DNA of 64,000 nucleotides, from NCBI RefSeq assembly GCF_949987535.1, contig NC_080067.1:52202910-52266909 (forward strand), given 5' to 3'. Positions 26,720 to 40,139 of this stretch are shown in pieces. Position numbers and translations under genes: made by a program. The number at the start of each line of letters is the position of its first letter. Position 1 is the first letter of the stretch. Source of the DNA: Balaenoptera acutorostrata (taxonomy: Eukaryota; Chordata; Mammalia; Artiodactyla; Balaenopteridae). The notes under the pieces are model-generated. The model was not told where the DNA came from. It searched no databases and was given only the letters and a program-made list of their open reading frames with translations.

Positions 26720-27355
26720 TTATAAGTTGATTTTCTTTATTCGTGGTAGTTATGTTCTATAAAGACTTTGCAAACACTAAATTAGCAGATACTGAACCAT
26801 GGCTTTTATGGGAAATACAACATTAGGTTTCTGTGAGCCTCTGGTCACAATATTTTCATCGTCAATTCATAATTTTGTTTTATGTCTGTTTCCACTGAAA
26901 GACATTTTAATATATATTGTTAATTCATTAACAATGAATTCATGGCCAACATTACTATAAGTCAAGACTGAGTGAAGCTTATCTAACACATGTATTTTCT
27001 CCATAAGGAACAGCACAGCCTTCTTGCACTTAGAACTTTACACTACACTTGGAGAGCCATTTTAAACAGTGAAATCACCGGAAAAAGCACAAAATGCAAA
27101 AACTTGGCACCAAGTGGAGCACAAATAGGACACTTGTTTACAGTACGAGAGCTGGAATAAGAAGGCAGCGTGTCACTGAGTTTGACCTCAGCATTGAACC
27201 GGCACACTGGAAGACTGCAACTTTCTGCCACTCTGTACATGTCTGTGAATGACCATGAAGGTGCCTTGAGTATTGACTTGGGGGTTACAAATAAATTTTA
27301 GCAAGTAGGCAAATTCACAAATACAGAATCCGTGAATAATGAGAAGCATCTCTAT
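26720..27355. mobile_element. non-autonomous DNA transposon with terminal inverted repeats
   Basis: The left end gttgattttctttattcgtgg and the right end, read in reverse complement as gatgcttctcattattcacgg, form imperfect terminal inverted repeats about 635 bp apart. The interior ('cagcacagccttcttgcact', 'gtttacagtacgagagctgg') is one I recall as a mammalian DNA transposon. No transposase frame remains. The family is not assigned. Confidence 0.6.
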
Positions 27356-27509
27356 TTCAAATAAGTATATAGCTTAATATTGATAGGCTGTTTAGCTTAG
27401 TGAGCTTCATGATGAGAGGATTTATTTTTCTACTACCTCAGAGCCAAAGAGTCAGAATTGACAGTAAGCACAGGGAGGCAGCATATTGTAGAGCAGGTCA
27501 AACAATTGT

Positions 27510-27645
27510 AGGTTTAATCCTGGTTCCACCAGAGACTGTGGGAAATACCAGCAAGTTACTTCACTGTTGAGGCTTAATTCTCCCATCTGTAAAGTGGATA
27601 TAGCAAAATATCAATCTCAAGAAAATGATTATGAAGGTTAAATGA
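27510..27645 (+). repeat. MIR SINE remnant
   Basis: Diverged MIR order: 'taatcctggttccaccag', 'gcaagttacttcactgttgaggc', 'cccatctgtaaagtgg' and 'gattatgaaggttaaatga'. Confidence 0.6.
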
Positions 27646-30075
27646 CATATCAGAAAATGCAGAAAAAGCATTTGACAAAATTCAATACCCATTCATGATA
27701 AAAACTCTCAGTAAACTAAGAATAGAAGGAAACTTCCTCAACTTGGTAAAGAATATCTGCCAAAAGCATACATGTAACATCATACTTAATGGTGAAACTT
27801 GTAGCATTCCCACTAAGGATCAGGTACAAGGCAAGCATGTCTTCCTCTCACCATCGCTTTTCAACATCATATTGGAAGCTCTACTTAATGCAATAAGACA
27901 AAAAAGGAAGTAAAATTATAATGATTGGGAAGAAAAATAAAACTGTCTTTGTTCACAGATGACATGATCATCTATGTAGAAAATCTGAAAGAATCAACAA
28001 AAAAGCTCCTGGAACGAAGAAGCGATGATAACAAGATTGCAGAATACAAGATTAATATACAAAAGTCAGTAGCTTTCCTATACACCAGCAATGAACGAGA
28101 AGAATTTGATATTAAAACCATAATACCATTTTACATTAGCACGCTCAAAAATGAAATACATATAGATCTAACAAAGTGTGTATGAGATCTATATGAGGAA
28201 AACTACAAAATTCCTATCAGCAAAGTCAAGAACTAAATTATTCGAGAGATATTCCATGTTCATAGAGAGGAAGACTCAGTATTGTCAAGATCTCAGTTCT
28301 TCCCAAGATAATCTATAGATTCCATGCAATTCCAATAAAGGTCTCAGCAAGTTATTTTGTGGATATTGAAAAATTGACTCCAAATTTATATGGCGAGGCC
28401 AAAGACTGAGATGAGCTAACACAATGTGAAGGACAAGAACAAAGTTGGAAGCCTGACTCTACCCAACTTCAAGATTTATTATAAAACTGCAGTAACCCAG
28501 ACAGTGTGGTATTGGCATAAGAATATAGAACCAGACCAATGAAACAGAATAAAGAGCCCAGAAATAGACCTATATAAACACAGTCAACTGATGTTTGACA
28601 AAGGACCAAAAGCAATACAATGGAGAAAAGATAAAACCTTCAACAAATGGTGCTGGAATAACTGGACATCCACATAGCAAAAAAATGAATCTAGACACAG
28701 ACCTTATACCATTCACAAAGATTAACTCAAAATGGATCACAGACCTAAATGTAAAACACAAAACTATAAAACTCCTAGAAGATAACATAGAAACAAACCT
28801 AAATGACCTTGAATTTGGTCGTTTAGGTTTGTTTTTAGATGCAACACCAAAGGCACAATCCATGAAAGAAAGAATTCATAATCTGGATTTCATTAAAATT
28901 TAAAACCTTCTCATGAAAAACAATTTCAAGAGAATTAGTAGACAAGCCATAGACAGGGAAGTATTTTCAAAAGATACATCTGATAAATAATTCATCCAAC
29001 ATATACAAAGAATTCTTAAAGTTCAACAATAAGAAAACAAATAATCCAATTAAAAATGGGCCAAGGACCTTAATAGATACCTCACCAAAGAACATATACA
29101 GATGGCAAATAAGCATATGAAAGGATGTTCCATATCATATGTCATCAGGGAAATGCTAATTAAAACAACAGGGATATATCACTACATACCTGTTAGAATG
29201 GCCAAAATCTGGAACACTAACAACAGTAAATGCTGACACAGATGTAAAGTAACAGGAACTCTCATACGTTGCTGGTGGCAACGTAAAATCATAGAGCCAC
29301 TTTGGAAGAGAAGTTAGCAGTTTCTTACAAAATTAAACATACTCTTACCATATGTAGATCCAGCAATCACACTCCTTGGGATTTACTCAAAGGATTTGAA
29401 AACTAATATCCTCACGAAAGCCTGCACACTGATCTTTATAGCAGCTTTATTCATAATTGCCAATACTTGGAAGCAACCAAGATGTACTTCATAGGTGAAT
29501 GGATAAATAAACTATAGTACATCCACAGAATAGAATAGTATTCCGTGCTAAAAAGAAATGAGCTCTCAAGCCATGAAAAGACATGGAGCAAACTTAAATG
29601 CATGTTACTAACTGAAAGAAGCCAATCTGAAAAGGTTACACGCTGTATGATTCCAACTACATGACATTCTGGAAAAGGCAAAATATGGAGACAGTAAAAA
29701 GATCAGTAGTTGCCAGGGATTAGAGAAGTAGAGGACGATGAATAGGCAGAGCACAGAGAATTTTCAGGGCAGTGAAACTACCCTGTATGGGACCACGTTA
29801 ACGCATACATGTCGTGATACATTCGTCCAAACCCACAGAACGTACAACACCAAGAGTGAACCTTAATGCAAACTGTGGACTTTGGGTGAGTATGATGTGT
29901 CAAAGTAGATTTATGAGTTGTAACAAGTGTACTACTCTGGTGGCGATGCGGATAATGGGGGAGGGTATGCATGTTTCAGGGTAAGGGGTATATGTGTAAT
30001 CTCTGTACATTCCCCTTAACTTTGTTGTGAACCTAAAACTGCTCTAAAAATATAAAGTCTTAATTAAAAAGGTTA
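27646..30075 (+). repeat. old L1, 3' part of ORF2 and 3' UTR
   Basis: The 2.4-kb plus-strand remnant starts at 'cagaaaatgcagaaaaagc' and carries ORF2 pieces. The reverse-transcriptase motif reads FTDDMIIY (about 27950-27975) instead of FADD. The remnant continues through INSKWITDLNVKHKTIKLLE (about 28720-28785) to a 3' UTR ending 'aacctaaaactgctctaaa' and an A-rich tail. Numerous stops and shifts mark it as long dead. It is antisense to WDR49. Confidence 0.8.
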
Positions 30076-31769
30076 ACTGAGATACCACGTGTGTGAGAAC
30101 TAAGTAATCAAGTGTTTAATCGAAGTTAGTCTAAGCTTTTAATTAATTAAATTAACTTTCTGAGAAATAATTGGTATCTAGCCATTTGAACTACTCAGAA
30201 GTCCATCATTCTTCTCTTTGTTAAATTATTTTTAGACTAAAAAGTTTAGATGAGGGAATTTTTTCAGTGACCCAGACTTTAAGAGTACGGAAAGAAACCT
30301 GATCTTAAAATCACTCCATTTGAGCCCAAACTGCAAACTGTTTCTGAAAGCTAAGTCAAGTCGATCTTGTATTTTAAACTATTATGTAATGACATCAATC
30401 AGCCTCTCAAATCTATATCATTATCCCTTTAACAAAAAGCACTTTAAAGCCAAACCTTAAAGTATTTTCTTCCTATAAGTTTGTAATTTATTTTTATTTC
30501 TACGAACGAGAAACTGTTCTGACTGACAAATACCAAGACAATTTCTTCTTTACATTCTAGAATATGGAATGGCAAATAGACCATAAACAAAGAAGAAAAT
30601 AAATTTTCTTCCCCAAAGTAACATATACGATCAACTTTATAATTTTCTGCACATTGATAATGCCAATATGCACAGGGGGAAAATTTGAGAAATACTTCCA
30701 ATTTATGAAATGTGACAGAGAAGCACAATTGTATGACATACTTGGCAATTCTATTACTAATTGTTCACTCACTAGCTTTTTTTGCTTTTAGTTTTAAAAT
30801 AAAACCATGGTTTTACCATGAAAATCCTTCATTATAAATAAATATGCACCAGGGAAGTCCCACATTAAACAATTTTATTGAAGCAATATTTATTATTGTT
30901 GAAGACACATCCACATCAAGTTAAATTCACAAGCATATATTTATTCTAGCTAGGGAAATATTAAGAATTTATGAAATTGGATTTCATTATAAAACATAGA
31001 GCATAAAATAATTCTCAGTCCCTTCAACTGAAAATTTAATTAGTATGGCTTTAACAAAACCTTCTTCCCATAGACAATTTGTTCTAAATTGAATGTAGGC
31101 CTTCCAAATAAAAACTACCTCACAATGTTTTAAAGTATACCCTTTCCCTCCCATTAGTCGTGATTCTCTGTCTGGCCTTTTTGAGTAATAATTAGTACTC
31201 CTGCATCTATTAGAACTCCTTTTCTAATAAAATTGAAGAGTGAATGATCCATTAGAAAACGTATTCTCATTCAGCTCTTTCTAAGATGATGTTAACAAAT
31301 TAATTTTTCTATGTCTATGTAACTATGAGTAAGAAAATAACCAGCTATGGCCTCTCATTGTTCTTGCAAGGAAGCTAATATACTCAGAATGTCTGGCTGA
31401 TTATCTCAGCAAGCACGACTTTAGACCTTTAGAAAATCTTCCTGTCTTCCTGAATCCCTTTCAAAGAATATTCTAAAAAAATCATCTCCTTTTGCCTAGA
31501 AAGCATTTTCTGCAGCTACAGTCAGTTCTTGTGAGCTGTCTTTAAGAAAAAAAAAAAAAAAGCATGAACTCTGTTACATTCTCTTCAGCTTTTGAGCTTT
31601 GTTAAGATTTGGATTTCACTGTAACTTATATAAAAACTGAGCCCTAAGCCTAAGCACAAAATTCTGAAAATATACCCTTTTTAAGAAACTTGACAGCCCT
31701 TTTTTTCACCAAGAAGAGATCACGTACTTTCAATTAGCAATATATGAGTGTGCCAACACATTTAAAAAT

Positions 31770-32360
31770 TATTTATTTTTTGCATAAAATAACCCTTGCT
31801 TACTATAGAAAAGACAAAATATAGATAAGCCAAAAATTAAAATCCTCCGTAATGCCATCAGCCTACCAGACTTGTTCCTAGGCAGAAACAGAAATAGCTG
31901 TGCATTATTTACCAAATTGTGTCATGATTTACATACCTTTGTGTGCTGCTTTTTCCATTTTACATCATACCATGAAGCTATGCCTTGTATAATATATACT
32001 GGTCTTTAACATCATTTTAATGGCCACACAATATTATATGGAAAGGCATAAAATTTATAACCCCTGTTAATAAAAACTTCAATTGTTCCCAATGCTTTCC
32101 CGTTTCATATAAACAACCCTGCAACAAACATTCCTGCACATACATCTTTGCTTGTTTTTCCAATTATTTCCTGAGGGAAATTCCCTAGAAGCAGAATTGC
32201 TGAGTCAAAGAATTTGCACAAGTTTTTGATATATTTTGCCAAATCTTCCTCCAGAAGACTCAACAAATTTACATTTCCATTAACAAAGTATGAGACTGCC
32301 TATTCCTCACAGAGCTGGGGTATTCTCATTCTTCTTAAGGGTCACCAACTGGTTTCTAAA
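31770..32360 (-). repeat. old L1 fragment
   Basis: Minus-strand remnant; the plus strand shows 'catcattttaatggccacac', 'aacaaccctgcaacaaacattc', 'agaagcagaattgctgagtc' and 'ttgccaaatcttcctccaga', a well-known antisense order from the 3' part of old L1 elements. Confidence 0.6.
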
Positions 32361-32839
32361 AAATAGTTCTAGTAAGGCTGAACATTGACATACTTGCTGG
32401 CAAAACAGATCAAACATTCCCAAAGCAGACACAAATCTTTCCAAATATGCCGACTCTTAGAAATGTTGTTTATCTTTGTTTTTTCCTTAACTTTTTCCGA
32501 TAGCAATATTTTACAATGAAATGAGGGAAAAATTTTTTTCTTTTTTTTCCTACTCTGTAAACAGGGAGTTTCCCAAGACAAGAATACAAGTCCTACTTTA
32601 AAACTACAAAGAGAGTACAATCCAGTTTAGTCAGAAATCTGGGTATTTTCTCCTTTGTCAAAGCTGATAGTGGGTTAACATGTCACTGACCCAAGTTTCA
32701 CTGCCTTTATCCATTGTTGAGTATTTACTTTCAGATTCTGAAAATTAATGTCAAATGGCAAGTTGTAAACCACTTAGAGAAGTATTTCCATCCATTGATC
32801 TATTTATTAATAAATATATATTGAACATGTACATCATAC

Positions 32840-33000
32840 AAGGTATCATGAGGTAGATTTATTTATTCATTCATTCAACAAACACCTATTAAATGCCTTC
32901 TCCATGCCAAACACTATTCTAAGCCCTCAGCACCGGCTCTGAACAAGGTAGTTGAAGTCTATGCTCTTCAAGTACTTACATTGCAGTGGGGAGCCCAGGT
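32840..33000 (-). repeat. L2/MIR-related 3' end remnant
   Basis: Contains 'attcattcattcaacaaaca', 'cctattaaatgccttctcc', 'gccaaacactattctaagccc' and 'cttacattgcagtgggga', the reverse-strand form of a common L2-like 3' end. Confidence 0.5.
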
Positions 33001-34200
33001 ATGCTGATCACATTGAATGACACATGGCTCTAGGTTACCAAAAGTAAAAAAAATCACAAGAATCACACTAATTTTTGCTTTTCCTAATTTCAAACTGAAT
33101 TTAGGACTTAAACGTGTCAAAAACATTCCATGAACTGAAATCTTGTGTGGACCAGAAATCTTTCTGAAGTCTGAAAAAAAAATTTTTTTTTAGATGATTA
33201 AAAGTCTGCAGTGCTTCTTTTTCTCTACATAAAAAACAGTTTCTAATAGGATCTCAGAATCTTGTTTTCCCCAGAATCTGCTGGTTTTATCAAGTACTTA
33301 ACCAAAAATAATATTTCTTCTGTCAAATATGTAGCATGATTTTTGGGTAATGCTCCATGACAGCTGGATGAAGATACACTATCTCAGTGCATCCTTCCCC
33401 CCACCTCTATAATTAAATTTAAAATTGGCATGCTGCTTCCTCACACTTCATTCCATTGCACTTGCCTCAATTTCCCTTGGTCACAAAGTGCATTGGTTAT
33501 GAATATGTATTAGAGTTTGCTGTCAAACCCTGTGAACATCTTCTGGAGCAGAAGATTAGATATGTTATTTCAAACAGATGCATCAGTTTATACCATCCCT
33601 TGCAATTTTCATCTACCAATGAACATTCATGAGAGATTGAACAATAGAAGAGACTAGTCTTCCAGTCAAGGTTCATACTGCTATTTTTTCTTGCTTCAAT
33701 GGATTTTAGTTGGTTTTAATTTTCATTTACATTATGATATCAATGATTCAAGAGCTCACCAATCTGAATGGAGTTAAATTTTTGTGACTAACAAAGACAC
33801 AGGCCTTGAAACCCCCATACTGAATTTAAGGTTTAGAACTAAACTCTCCCAAACCACAAATTCAACAGTTAGATTTCCTATCCAACTGGTAAATTAGAAG
33901 TGAATTGCAGCTGCAGGATAAAAGTCAATAAATCTTTCTCTTTTAAATAAAGATCATATTCCCTGAGAAGTGTAAGTGTCATAATATTTTTCTCTAAGTC
34001 TATGGAAGTCTTTAATTTTCTGCTATGGACCTAAACCATGTTTATCACTATCATCTGTTTTGCCTAAGCTTAAAAACTTGGAGGAATGAGCCTGACCAGT
34101 GGAATGGTGTAGCCAAGAGACATTTGAGCTTCATTGATCTTCATTTGGAAATATCCTTACAGTAGGATAAACATACACTGTTTTTAAAAACAATTGCTCT

Positions 34201-36347
34201 TAGAATTAGAAATGAACAAGGGGAAGTAACAAGTGACACTGCAGAAATACAAAGGATCATGAGAGATTACTACAAGCAACTCTATGCCAATAAAATGGAC
34301 AAGCTGGAAGAAATGGACAAATTCTTAGAAATGCACAACCTGCCGAGACTGAACCAGGAAGAAATAGAAAATATGAACAGACCAATCACAAGCACTGAAA
34401 TTGAAACTGTGATTAAAAATCTTCCAACAAACAAAAGCCCAGGACCAGATGGCTTCACAGGCGAATTCTATCAAACATTTAGAGAAGAGCTAACACCTAT
34501 CCTTCTCAAACTCTTCCAAAATATTGCAGAGGGAGGAACACTCCCAAACTCATTCTACGAGGCCACCACCATCCTGATACCAAAACCAGACAAAGACACT
34601 ACAAAAAAAGAAAATTACAGACCAATATCACTGATGAACATAGATGCAAAAATCCTCAACAAAATACTAGCAAACAGAATCCAACAGCACATTAAAAGGA
34701 TCATACACCATGATCAAGTGGGGGTGTATCCCAGGAATGCAAGGATTCTTCAATATATGCAAATCAATCAATGTGATACACCATATTAACATATTCAAGG
34801 AGAAAAACCATATGATCATCTCAATAGATGCAGAGAAAGCTTTTGACAAAATTCAACACCCATTTATGATAAAAGCCCTGCAGAAAGTAGGCATAGAGGG
34901 AACTTTCCTCAACATAATAAAGGCCATATATGACAAACCCACAGTCAACATCATCCTCAATGGTGAAAACCTGAAACCATTTCCACTAAGATCAGGAACA
35001 AGACAAGGTTGCCCACGCTCACCACTATTATTCAACATAGTTTTGGAAGTTTTAGCCACAGCAATCAGAGAAGAAAAAGAAATAAAACGAATCCAAAGCA
35101 GAAAAGAAAAAGTAAAGCAGCACTGTTTGCATATGACATGATACTATACATAGAGAATCCTAAAGATGCTACCAGAAAACTACTAGAGCTAATCAATGAA
35201 TTTGGTATAGTAGCAGGATACAAAATTTATGCACAGAAATCTCTTGCATTCCTATACACTAATGATGAAAAATCTGAAAGTGAAATTAAGAAAACACTCC
35301 CGTTTACCATTGCAACAAAAAGAATAAAATATCTAGGAATAAACCTACCTAAGGAGACAAAAGACCTGTATGCAGAAAATTATAAGACACTGATGAAAGA
35401 AATTAAAGATGATACAAATAGATGGAGAGATATACCATGTTCTTGGATTGGAAGAATCAACATTGTGAAAATGACTATACTACCCAAAGCAATCTACAGA
35501 TTTAATGCAATCCCTATCAAACTACCACTGGCATTTTTCACAGAACTAGAACAAAAAATTTCACAATTTGTATGGAAATACAAGTAGATTTGTTCTCTTT
35601 CTTCTTAATGACTGTATAGTATTCCATGGTATGGATTTTTCCATAATTTGTATAATCAAGTCCCTATATAATTAATTTCTTACTTACATGATTTGCTATA
35701 CATATATATTTTCTTTTTTCAAAATGATCCATCATACCTTTCCTAACAAGCTTCATTCATTTTTCTCCCTAAAGTCTTTGCTTCTGAATCCCTCCATTCT
35801 TGGGTTTCTGTCTGCTGATTGCTCTCTGTGCCACATGCAATGTTGACACCCTGGCAGTACTGCTCACCTCTCTCCTGGAGTCCACTCTTCCCTAGATACT
35901 ATAATTTGTTCTTCCTTTATTAACTCCTTCATTTTGCTCTAGCACATTTTCCAATAGCTAACTTTAAAAGTGCATCTGGATATTTAGATGTCCAAGCTGC
36001 TTATTTTGCCTTTATATTTATTTTGGTTGAATATAGAATTTCATGTAGAAAATATCTATTGTCCAAATTTTGAAGGTATTGCTTCCTTCACTTGTAGCAT
36101 CCAGAGCAGTTATTAGGAAAGCCATGGCCCTTCAGAACCTAGTACATTGACCCTTTTACCCTTCTTGGTTAAGTCTGTGAACATATTTTACTGTTTTCTA
36201 CTTTCCAAAACTGTTTTGCAGTCATTTTCTAATGACATTTCATATTCTATTTTCTTTGATAGAGTTCATTTATTATTCTCAGTGAAACCTGGGGAAGAAG
36301 AGGCAAAAAATACATGTGTCAATTCACAAAAAAATAAATAAATAAAT
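34201..36347 (+). mobile_element. chimeric retro-insertion: L1 ORF2 fragment fused to non-L1 sequence
   Basis: 34201-35583 is 90-odd percent like the full-length L1 over its ORF2 segment 12231-13617; both the L1 5' part and the L1 3' end are missing. Without a poly(A) it passes into about 745 bp of sequence not resembling L1 sense strand (35584-36328), which ends in an A-rich (AAAT)n tail. The nine bases aattgctct lie at 34192-34200 and again at 36348-36356, and the 5' site is preceded by TTTTT|AAAAA, a good L1 endonuclease target. The whole block therefore looks like one target-primed insertion. The ORF2 part is dead: a frame change lies near 34725, another near 35115, and the FADD motif reads FAYD (35126-35137). 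Confidence 0.7.
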
Positions 36348-36399
36348 AATTGCTCTCTCTTCACTGGAAACCACAGATGGAGTCAAAGAATTGCACACA

Positions 36400-36575
36400 T
36401 CCATGAACTTCAGGCATGTTAGAGCTGGAAGAAAGTTTAGAGAATCTACACCAAAACCTTCATTTAAAAGGAAGAAACTGAGGCCCAGAGAATTAAAAAG
36501 ACTTCTCTGAGGTCACATAGCTCACTGTTGGCAGAAATAGGCTTAGAATCTAGGATTTCCAATTCCTAACCACTT
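36400..36575 (+). repeat. MIR-like SINE remnant
   Basis: 'aggaagaaactgaggcccag', 'gaggtcacatagctcactg' and 'gaatctaggatttcc' follow the MIR order with divergence. Confidence 0.55.
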
Positions 36576-37982
36576 TCATCATGCCACAAATATGTTGACT
36601 TCAACAAAATCTGATTCTCTCTAGGATAGCACATTCATCAAAAAAACAAAAATATGAGGTTGGAATGTGTATACCCAAATGGTCTCATGCAATTTCGCTA
36701 AAAGCTATTTACTTAGAACCCTAAAGCTTTCTGTTGATCTACTTAAAATTTACATATGAACTCTGAATCAATATAGTAAGCAGGAAATGACTAAAAAGTC
36801 AGAAAGATTCCAACTCAGGTTCCAGAAGAAAATTTTTTAAACCAAATTATCAGCTCCTTCCTGCTCTTCGTATCCTTCTCAAACCAGAAATCCAACACTT
36901 CAACCAATCTCTGGCCATTATACTCATTCCTTTTCTCTGTCACACTTCCATTCCAGGTGTCTAGCAAAACACTAGCCCTGGAAAAGCATCTTCTCCATGG
37001 CTACATCCAGGCTGCTGAACAAATATCACAGAAATGGGCAGAATGGTGTCACAGTAATAAAATGCATGAGCTCCAACCACAAAAGGTCCCTCCTATGCTA
37101 CTAGGAACGCTTCCGTGTTTCCTGGCTGAACTCTTACCCTTATTTTCACTTTCTTCAAACACCTACTTCATTATTTCCCTGTCCGTTCCTAACAGAGAAG
37201 TCTGACTACTAATTCACAGCAATGAAGAAGGAAAATAGAGAGGAGGAGGAAGAGGGGTAGGGGACATCAATCAGATGGGAACTTCCTCAGTTTTCTGCAC
37301 GTACATAGAGATTGACCTGCATCTGTAGCAATTTCCTTCCCTCCTTCCTGTGGTAACAGAAATTCTCCTGTTTCCTGGATATGTCCTTCCCCCACCACCT
37401 CAGTGACTCTCTTCTCTTGCTCTCTATTGACTCCTTTTCATAAGCATTTCAACATAATCAAATTACTTGAACTGTTAAAAATCTTCCCTGACATTCCCAT
37501 CTGCTTTCAGCTACTGCCCCACCTTCTCCTTCCGAACAACCATCTCAAAGGAATCACGTTCACACACTTGTCTCAATTTTCTCTCCTCCAATTTACTCAA
37601 CCTTTGCAGTCCAGCTTCTTTCCCTTCACCTCCACTCAAACGGTTCTTACCAAGAAGATTAAAAACCTTTAACTAAATCTTTTAGTGGATTCTTTCTAGT
37701 TCTTATAAGGTGAAAAATGTACCAAGTTAATATTTGATGCCAAAATATCTTGGTTTGAGAAAATTTCTTGAGACTTCTATTTAGTTAGAAAGTGAAACCT
37801 GAGGCCCATGAAAGACATCGATCAAGAAAGCAAAAGGTTCAAGCTGTTCTAAAGGAGAGAAGAAGAATTTCGTATTTGTTTTTGTTGTTTGTTTAAACAG
37901 ATGGGAAGAGAATAGTGTCAGAAAGGGCAGGTGGACAGGATGGGAGACAACAAGAGGGCAGACGGTGACATGGCAATAAAGG

Positions 37983-38054
37983 GCCATTGAGAAAATCCCA
38001 TAGGCAACACAGCCATTGAGAAAATCCCATAGGCAACACAGCCATTGAGAAAAT
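37983..38054 (+). repeat. 29-bp minisatellite, 2.5 copies
   Basis: The unit starting gccattgagaaaatccca and ending aggcaacaca occurs at 37983-38011 and 38012-38040 without mismatch, followed by a partial third copy at 38041-38054. It has no recognised function. Confidence 0.9.
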
Positions 38055-38194
38055 ATAGATATAAATACTTGTTCGTTTTTCATGAGCCTCCCTCCATGTG
38101 GCTTCAAGCCACTAAGATACAGACCCCCCCCTACACACACATATACACACACCCTTAATCTCCTCCTCAGCTCTTCTGCTGAAGAATTTGGCCT

Positions 38195-39652
38195 CCCACG
38201 CACCTAAGGTCACCTAATCTATGACATAGGAGGCAAGAATATACAATGGAAAAAGACAGTCTCTTCAATAAGTTGTGCTGGGAAAACTGGACAGCTACAT
38301 GTAAAAGAATGAAATTAGAACACTCCCTAACACCACATACAAAAATAAACTTAAAATGGATTAAAGACCTAAATGTAAGGCCAGACACTATCAAATTCTT
38401 AGAGGAAAACATAGGGAGAACACTCTTTGACATAAATCACAGCAAGATCTTTTTTGACCCACCTCCTAGAATAATGAAAACAAAAACAAAAATAAACAAA
38501 TGGGACCTAATGAAACTTAAAAGCTTTTGCACTGCAAAGGAAACCATATATAAGATGAAAAGACAGCCCTCAGAATGGGAGAAAATATTTGCAAATGAAG
38601 CAACTGACAAGGGATTAATCTCCAAAATATACAAACAGCTCATGCAGCTCAACATCAAAAAAAACAAACAACCCAATCAAAAAAGAGGCAGAAGACCTAA
38701 ACAGACATTTCTCCAAAGAAGACAATACAGATGGCCAAGAGGCACATGAAAAGATGCTCAACATCACTAATTATTAGAGAAATGCAAATCGAGACTACAA
38801 TGAGGTATCACCTCACACCAGTCAGAATGGCCATCATCAAAAAATCTACAAACAATAAATGCTGGAAAGGGTATGGAGAAAAGGGAACCCTCCTACACTG
38901 TTGGTGGGAATGTAAATTGATATAGCCAAAATAGAAAACAGTATGGAAGTTCCTTAACAAACTAAAAATAGAACTACCATATTACCCAGCAATCCCACTA
39001 CTGGGCATATACCCGGAGAAAACCATAATTCAAAAAGATACATGCACCCCAATGTTCAGCGCAGCACTATTTACAATAGCCAGGACATGCAAGCAACCTA
39101 AATGTCCATCAACAGAGGAATGGATAAAGAAGATGTGGTACATATATACAATGGAATATTACTCAGCCATAAGAAGGAACGAAATAGTGCCATTTGCAGA
39201 GACGTGGATGGAACTAGAGACTGTCACACAGAGTGAAATAAGTCAGAAAGAGAAAAACAAATATTGTATAATATCACTTATATGTGGAGTCTAGAAAAAT
39301 GGTGCAGATGACTTATTGACAAAGCAGAAATAGAGACATAGATGTAGAGAACAAACATATGGATACCAAGGGGGGAAGGCGGGGGTGGGATGAATTGGGA
39401 GATTGGGATTGACATATATACACTATTGATGCTATGTATAAAATAGATAACTAATGAGAACCTACTGTATAGCACAGGGAACTCTACTCAGTGCTCTGTG
39501 GTGACCCAAATGGGAAGGAAATCCAAAAAGGAGGGGATATACGTTTACGTATAGCTGATTCACTTTGCTGTGCAGCAGAAACTAACACATTGTAAAGCAA
39601 CTATACTCCAATAAAAATTTTTTTTAAAAAACTCATCAAACTTAAAAAAAAA
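38195..39652 (+). mobile_element. 5'-truncated L1 (C-terminal ORF2 and 3' UTR)
   Basis: The 1.46-kb copy starts where the full-length L1 has position about 13785 and runs to a poly(A) tail. It is flanked by aagaatttggcct at 38182-38194 and 39653-39665, so it is an independent insertion and not the missing end of the chimeric element 2 kb to its left. The ORF2 C-terminus is interrupted: the frame at 38246-38749 leaves the L1 frame at an A8 run near 38664, and a stop interrupts the continuation near 38924. It is antisense to WDR49. Confidence 0.9.
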
Positions 39653-40139
39653 AAGAATTTGGCCTTTATGACAGGCTGCTTTGGGGGTTTTTCCTTCCCC
39701 AGAACTTTAGTAGTCTAATCATACCACATCAATGGTGGGAGAAGCTCCAGTATTTTTTCTGGCAGCATTTACCAGTGTCTGTTCACTGACCAAAGTCCAC
39801 AGTTGATTAAGGTTGACTGTTATGCAGAAGCTCTGCCAGAAAGCAAGGAAGTGATAAAAGATTGATGGAAACATGTAAAAAGGATGCAGGAGCTGGCTTG
39901 AAGGGGCTCACACTGTCCAAACTTGGGCAATTTCAGTATCAGAAAGAATAATGATGGTAATAGATAATAATGCATTGAATAGAATAAATGAATCCACGAG
40001 TCTGTAGTAACACCCAAGATACAGAGAGACAGACAGACAGACAAACAGATAATAGAAGGAAGAGGGAAAAGGGAGTGAGAAAGAGGAAGCCTCTTTATTA
40101 CAGAGGAATGCTACATTGAGAATAAACAAGGATCAAATG

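Noticed and set aside
37983..38054. CRISPR-like repeat
   Set aside because: The 29-bp units are directly adjacent without spacers; it is a minisatellite in a mammalian intron.
34201..39652. A single L1 split by a 2.6-kb insertion (34201-35583 plus 38195-39652)
   Set aside because: Each part has its own target duplication (aattgctct and aagaatttggcct), so they are independent insertions.
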